This document shows, piece after piece, positions 59,719 through 64,000 of a DNA stretch of 64,000 nt. Location: contig JAULJL010000025.1 in assembly GCA_030761205.1 (NCBI GenBank), positions 7,941,501-8,005,500 on the forward strand. Reading direction: 5' to 3'. Each line of letters opens with the position of its first letter. Position 1 is the stretch's first letter. The DNA comes from Fremontodendron californicum (Eukaryota; Streptophyta; Magnoliopsida; Malvales; Malvaceae). The notes below the pieces were generated by a model that did not search any database, was not told the origin of the DNA, and saw only the letters and a program-made list of their open reading frames with translations. A program made the translations under genes and the position numbers.

Positions 59719-60366
59719 ATGGAAAGTACTTCATCCCAGCGCATTAAAAAAATTTGTGTCTTTGGAGGTGCTTATCCAGGAAAAAATAACATATTTGCTG
59801 ATGAAGCCATAAGAGTTGGAGTAATACTTGCCCAACAAAAGATCCACTTGATTTATGGAGGCGGTAGTACGGGTTTAATGGGAGCAGTCGCTACAGCAGC
59901 ACACGCCGGAGGAAGTCCAGTTCTAGGAATCGTGCCAAAACTATTCACAAGTTTTTGTGGACCTACCGTGGGTAAGGAAATACAAGTCTGGAGTGTCCCT
60001 GAACGGATAACAATCATGTACCATTCTGCCGATGCATTCATTGCTTTACCAGGAGGTCTGGGTACATTGGAAGAAATAGCTTGCGTGGCTTCTTGGTCAT
60101 CTTTGGTCACAAATAAGAAACCCATTGGTTTGCTTAATATTAATGGTTATTTTAGTAATTTGCTTTTATATTTAGATAATGCTGTGGATAATGGATTCAT
60201 ATTTTCAGAGGCAAGGAGAACCATATTTTCTGCTACAACCATTGAAGATTTACTTAAAAAGCTCCAAGCTTATGAGTGTTTATCTGCTACGGTTGTTTCG
60301 CAAACGCTCGGAAAAAGAAAAAGAGATATGGACGAGCAAGGAGTGGATTGCACTTTGTCTTTGTGA
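59719..60366 (+). CDS. LOG: Gypsy ORF4: LONELY GUY (LOG) cytokinin riboside 5'-monophosphate phosphoribohydrolase
   Basis: 215 aa, the usual LOG length, with the ATG 11 bases after the acceptor-like CATTCTCTTTCAG|GC. Rossmann-type fold motifs in order: KKICVFGGAYPG (residues 10-21), LIYGGGSTGLMGAVATAAHA (44-63), VPERITIMYHSADAFIALPG (93-112) containing the expected catalytic-region Arg (R96), the diagnostic PGGLGTLEE (111-119), and KKPIGLLNINGYFSNLL. LOG releases active cytokinin bases from nucleotide precursors in one step. Differences from typical plant LOGs: CVFGG for CVFCG and VPERITIM for the usual MHxRK segment. A basic KRKRD near the C-terminus could act as a nuclear signal. No stops or frameshifts. 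Being inside a young LTR element it is captured cargo, not a chromosomal gene. Confidence 0.88.
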   Translation: MESTSSQRIKKICVFGGAYPGKNNIFADEAIRVGVILAQQKIHLIYGGGSTGLMGAVATAAHAGGSPVLGIVPKLFTSFCGPTVGKEIQVWSVPERITIMYHSADAFIALPGGLGTLEEIACVASWSSLVTNKKPIGLLNINGYFSNLLLYLDNAVDNGFIFSEARRTIFSATTIEDLLKKLQAYECLSATVVSQTLGKRKRDMDEQGVDCTLSL

Positions 60367-60458
60367 CATTATCTAACATTTTGCTTGTTGTGTCTCAGTT
60401 ATAATAAGTGGTTAGCAACCTCTGCAGGTAATATCTCCTAAATTCTACCTTTAAAATT

Positions 60459-60478
60459 TGACATTGGGGACAATGTCA
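60459..60478 (+). other. Hairpin with a compensatory base-pair change, after LOG
   Basis: TGACATTG-GGGA-CAATGTCA: same stem as 58544-58563 and 60867-60886 except that a T-A pair is replaced by G-C on both strands of the stem. Followed by 'tagtagggggtaaggg'. Confidence 0.65.
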
Positions 60479-60533
60479 TATTTTAGTAGGGGGTAAGGGA
60501 CATATTTTGCTAATTTAAAAAAAAAAAAAATAA

Positions 60534-60714
60534 GAAGTATTCATTCTGAACAAGGTCTGAGTAAGGGAGACTTGAGACATACCTTGTCAGTTTGATTTTT
60601 TCTTTTCAAAAAAAAAAAAAAAGAGTTTGTTGTGTTTTAAGCAATTTAGAAGTATTCATTCTGAACAAGGTCTGAGTAAGGGAGACTTGAGACATACCTT
60701 GTCAGTTTGATTTT
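60534..60714 (+). repeat. 66-bp direct repeat, two copies
   Basis: GAAGTATTCATTCTGAACAA begins both copies (60534-60599 and 60649-60714); they are identical by eye and separated by an A-rich spacer, in the 3' non-coding region. Confidence 0.85.
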
Positions 60715-60821
60715 AATCTTTTTATGTTTACTTGTTAATTTTTGTTTAGTATTTTAGGATTATTTAGGTTGCATGAGTTTGTTTTGTTTTGAGTCTTAGT
60801 TGTTCCTATTCTTATGTTATT

Positions 60822-60920
60822 AGTTCTTTTCTCTTACACATGATTCTTTCATTTGGGTTAATAGACTTACATTGAGGACAATGTAAGAATTAAGTGTGGG
60901 GGGGAGGATTTAGGATTTCT
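60822..60920 (+). repeat. Cargo-flanking module, copy 2
   Basis: Matches 58498-58595, with hairpin at 60867-60886 (TTACATTG-AGGA-CAATGTAA) and AAGTGTGGGGGGGAGGATTT. Together the copies bracket ORF3 and ORF4. Confidence 0.8.
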
Positions 60921-62407
60921 TTTATTTTTGTCTACTTTTTTTTTTATGAGTCTTTATTATTATTTTTAGTGTGTTTTAGTTCCTTTTCAATACTATGATG
61001 AGATATGAATTGCATAAGTCTAAAACAGATTTATTAGTGAGAAGATTTTCATGAGAATTAAGCTTGATACTAATTTTTATGAGCCAATGTTAATATGATA
61101 TGTTGATTGAGAAAGAAGCATGTTTAGACTTAATCTGACTGGTATAATCATCCTTGTGAGTTTTTGAGCCTATAATGATTGATGCATTATACAAATCAAT
61201 CTAATTTCTTTCTTGAGTGCTCTTATGATTACATGATTCTCTAGAACTTGCTTTAAACCGTTTGAGACTATATTGATACATGTGACAACATGAATATGAT
61301 AGAGGCATTAGGATTATAACCAGAGCCAAACAGCCATCCATTATTAATGTTCTAAGAGAACATCCCCACTAGTGAGCCAATTTGAGCCTACATTAAATAT
61401 GATGTTTTATTGGTAACCACAACTTACACCTAGCCTAAATATACTTATATCCTTACCCTTGTTCTAAAGATGGATTATATATTTTGAAACATATTGCAAA
61501 AAAAAAAAAACAAGTGATATTTTTAGTTAAAAATTTGGGTTAGAAACAAGAAATAAGTGTGGGGGAAAAGAAAAGAAAAGTCAAGAGAAAAAGAAATGGA
61601 ATACGAGCAAATACATTCCTATGTAAAAAAAAAAATATGAATCATCTCTTGAATTTGTGGAAAAAGAAAAAGATGTTACAAAGTTGTTTAAAATGAAGAA
61701 AAGGCCCAACATGAATATCCGGCCTAGGTGACTATGTACTTGTAAAGAGTTTTGAGAAGTTTTATTTGTATGATCTTTTTATGTCTCTAAACTTTATGAA
61801 CTCTTTGGAACCTTTGTGATATCTTTATCCTTTTGTTCTTCAACCACATTACAAACCCTTGGCCCCATTACAACCTTGATTAAAGACCTCTTGATTCATG
61901 AAGTTGTATGATCTAAATAGTGGAGAATAGGTGGACAAGCAAGAATATGGTAGAACTGTTTTCATGAGATTGATTGAGTGTAAACACTTCACCACTACTT
62001 TAAAGAGTGAAAATCATGAGGGTATCCCATGTGAGTAGTTGAGATTAAGTTTGAATATGCACTATTTTGATTGAAATATGTTATGTTGGCTTAACTCAAA
62101 CAATTTACATTCAAGCATGATTTTTTGTGAAATTCTTTAAGCTATTGATTAGTTTATAAGACTTGTTCAAAGATTGTCTCTAATTTGTATTGAAAGGATT
62201 AGGAATAAATATTTTTAGTATATGTAGTTTATTTATATTTTAGTTTTTCAATGTTTGTGGGTATCGTTCTAGTAAACCCTCACCAGACTAAACTCGTCCA
62301 CTAGGGACACCTAGGGGTTTAAAGGCTTGTGTCACATGCTAAGTGCCACCGTGATTTCCTACGAAAATGGATTAGATTAGATTTTCTTATTTTATTTTTA
62401 TTGAGTC
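60921..62407 (+). other. 3' non-coding region of the Gypsy element
   Basis: About 1.5 kb without a long ORF. Contains another 'ataagtgtgggggaaaagaaaag' purine tract at about 61553-61580. Long non-coding 3' regions are usual in this lineage. Confidence 0.6.
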
Positions 62408-62444
62408 GTTGCTAGGGACTAGCAACAATCTAAGTGTGGGGGTG
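62408..62444 (+). other. Hairpin and polypurine tract before the 3' LTR
   Basis: GTTGCTAG-GGA-CTAGCAAC (62408-62426) followed by AATCTAAGTGTGGGGGTG directly abutting the LTR start at 62445. The G-rich tract is the expected plus-strand primer. Same hairpin-then-G-run order as the modules at 58544 and 60867. Confidence 0.7.
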
Positions 62445-64000
62445 TGATAACTCATATAATTATATAGTTTTTAGTTATGTTTTATTATTGTTTTGTGTCA
62501 AATACAAGTTATTATTGTTTAGTCTAATTGTGTTTATGATCTTTTATATTTTTATGTAATTTGGTGTTTTTCACAAGTTTCTTTGAGTGATTTCAGATTA
62601 CTAGAATTAAGGGCAAATCGAGTTCAGTTCCAGTTCCGACACCTTTTCCCATATCAGCTATATCTGGAGTTTCACTGAAGCAATAAGGCTGAAATTTGTA
62701 GTCGTGCAAAGCTAAGAGGCATATCTATCTTTTTCATGTTTTACACTTCTTGAAACGGAGTCGTTTTCCCTAGCGAAATCGACCATCAAAGTGGCTGATG
62801 TGCAATGACGTCTGTGCTGACCTGTTTTCGTATTTTACCCATATCTGCTTATCCACATCAGAAAATGAGCTGATTCCAATGGCTATGGATCCGTAACTGA
62901 TACGGGAACCTTTGTCTAGAAGACCATATGATCAGATCAGGCCTCCAATATTGGCGAAATCGACCATGAAGTTGGCTGATGTGCAATGACGTCTGTGCTG
63001 ACCTGTTTTCGTATTTTGCCCATATCGTCTTATCCACATCAGAAAATGAGCTGATTCCAACGGCTATGGATCAGTAACTGATAGGGTAACATTTTTCTAG
63101 AAGACCATGTGATCAGATAAGGCCTGAAAAATTGACAAAATCGACCATCAAGTTGGCTGATCAAAATCGTCATGTATGACGAAAATTGTTAGAAAATGCA
63201 CCCACCTATTATACCTACCTTTGAAATTTGTAAAGCTTGTCTCTTGTCATTTAGCCCTCCAAAATGTGTATAAATAGAGGGCCTTGGATGATTGTAAGGG
63301 ATCATATTGGAGATTGGTAGGATATTAGCCATTTTAACAAAATTCTCTAAGTTTTCTTCTTCTTTCTTTTCTCTAGTTTTCTTTTTCTTTAGAAAGAGCA
63401 AGAGGTTGGATAATTAATATTCTTCTTCTTCTTCTTCTTTCTTTCTTTTATTTTCTTCTTAGATTCTATTTAATTTTATGTTTATAATGCCTATGCTAGG
63501 CTAAACTTCTATTTGGTTAAGGGCGATTTCAAAGCCCTAGACATGTTTTGTGATTGATTTTCAGATTCTATCTATCATTAATTTTCTATCAAAGTTGCTT
63601 ATGTTCTTCTACAAGAATTGTTCATGATGTTGTCTTGATTTATTTAGGTGTACAACTAGATAGATCTTGATAATTATCTATTGCTAGTTTAGGAGTCTTG
63701 ATCCGTGTAATTGTCTTGATTTCCTATTCATAAGTGGCAATTTGTGATTAATGATTATGGTCAAGTTTTCAATAATTGCAAAGTGGAACATAACCTAAGT
63801 TGAACAATCCGAGCTTATGTGTTTGTTGCTTAGATCAACCTATCTTTCTCATCATAAAGCTGCCATTAAATTGAATTTAGAGAGCTTATTCTAGGTTGTT
63901 TAATGGTTAGAGATTAAATAGAGAGCTTGTTCTATTTAACGACAAACTAAGGAAAGATTGGGGTAACAGAGCTTGTTGTTATCTACGGTTGTTAACTTTG
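62445..64000 (+). repeat. 3' LTR of the Gypsy element (partial)
   Basis: Matches 50836-52391 with about five substitutions (for example cgtataa/catataa, tagttgtgc/tagtcgtgc, cagcaaatg/cagaaaatg twice). Cut by the window edge. Confidence 0.9.

Larger units (their letters stand above)
50836..64000 (+). mobile_element. Ty3-Gypsy (Athila/Tat-like) retrotransposon with two extra ORFs, runs off right edge
   Basis: 5' LTR 50836-52901, tRNA-Asp-type primer site 52908-52924, gag-protease 53010-55166, RT-RNase H-integrase 55163-58342, extra ORF3 58825-59361, extra ORF4 (LOG) 59719-60366, long 3' non-coding region, polypurine tract at about 62436-62444, 3' LTR from 62445. All four ORFs are open. The LTRs differ at only about five positions over the 1556 bases that can be compared. 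Integrase downstream of RT, a long LTR, the tRNA-Asp primer site and coding space after pol point to the Athila/Tat branch. Confidence 0.9.

Noticed and set aside
1..64000. tRNA or rRNA genes
   Set aside because: The only tRNA-like sequences found were retrotransposon primer-binding sites; no complete cloverleaf was recognised by eye.

Overview
This is nuclear DNA of a flowering plant, almost certainly a eudicot and probably woody. It is AT-rich, has short exons with GT-AG introns, and is packed with plant LTR retrotransposons, Mutator-like elements, hAT-, Harbinger- and CACTA-type repeats and MITEs. I could not fix the species. Nothing prokaryotic is present, and I saw no rRNA, tRNA or CRISPR.

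Layout. 1-1200: a LINE ORF1 relic and a small foldback repeat, lying in or upstream of an intron. 1564-9351 (+): the 3' part of a host gene resembling SCD2 (coiled-coil, cytokinesis/trafficking), with a decayed 4.1-kb Copia element in one intron. 11021-19961: two nested Mutator-like elements. The inner, younger one carries an intact plant-mobile-domain (PMD, MAIN/MAIL-like) gene; the outer carries a dead copy. 20000-28980: MITEs, a split RNase H relic, a serine-carboxypeptidase (SCPL45-like) pseudogene broken by a MITE, and an inverted duplicate of two exons of the neighbouring BDP1 gene. 30114-34285 (-): a complete 12-coding-exon gene for BDP1/TFIIIB B'', a Pol III initiation factor; my exon model keeps frame throughout (about 681 aa). 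36000-44000: MITEs, a roughly 310-bp-period tandem repeat, one end of a CACTA element, and a 2.6-kb foldback element with a TTA target duplication. 44718-end: a stack of LTR retrotransposons. A decayed Copia is interrupted by a non-coding LTR-type element, which is interrupted by a young, apparently intact Athila/Tat-like Ty3-Gypsy element that runs off the right edge.

The most notable object is that Gypsy element. Besides intact gag-protease and pol (RT-RNase H-integrase) it carries two intact extra ORFs between pol and the 3' LTR. One is a 178-aa basic C4 zinc-finger protein that resembles the cysteine-rich nucleic-acid-binding proteins of carla-like plant viruses. The other is a 215-aa LONELY GUY (LOG) cytokinin-activating enzyme with the PGGxGTxxE motif intact. 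Each ORF follows a pyrimidine-rich 3' splice-acceptor-like site, suggesting spliced subgenomic mRNAs. The block is bracketed by repeated modules made of a short hairpin plus a G-run, and one hairpin copy shows a compensatory base-pair change. The two LTRs differ at only about five sites over about 1.55 kb, so the cargo moved recently. A retrotransposon carrying a hormone-activating enzyme and a virus-like nucleic-acid-binding protein is the best candidate here for an undescribed system.
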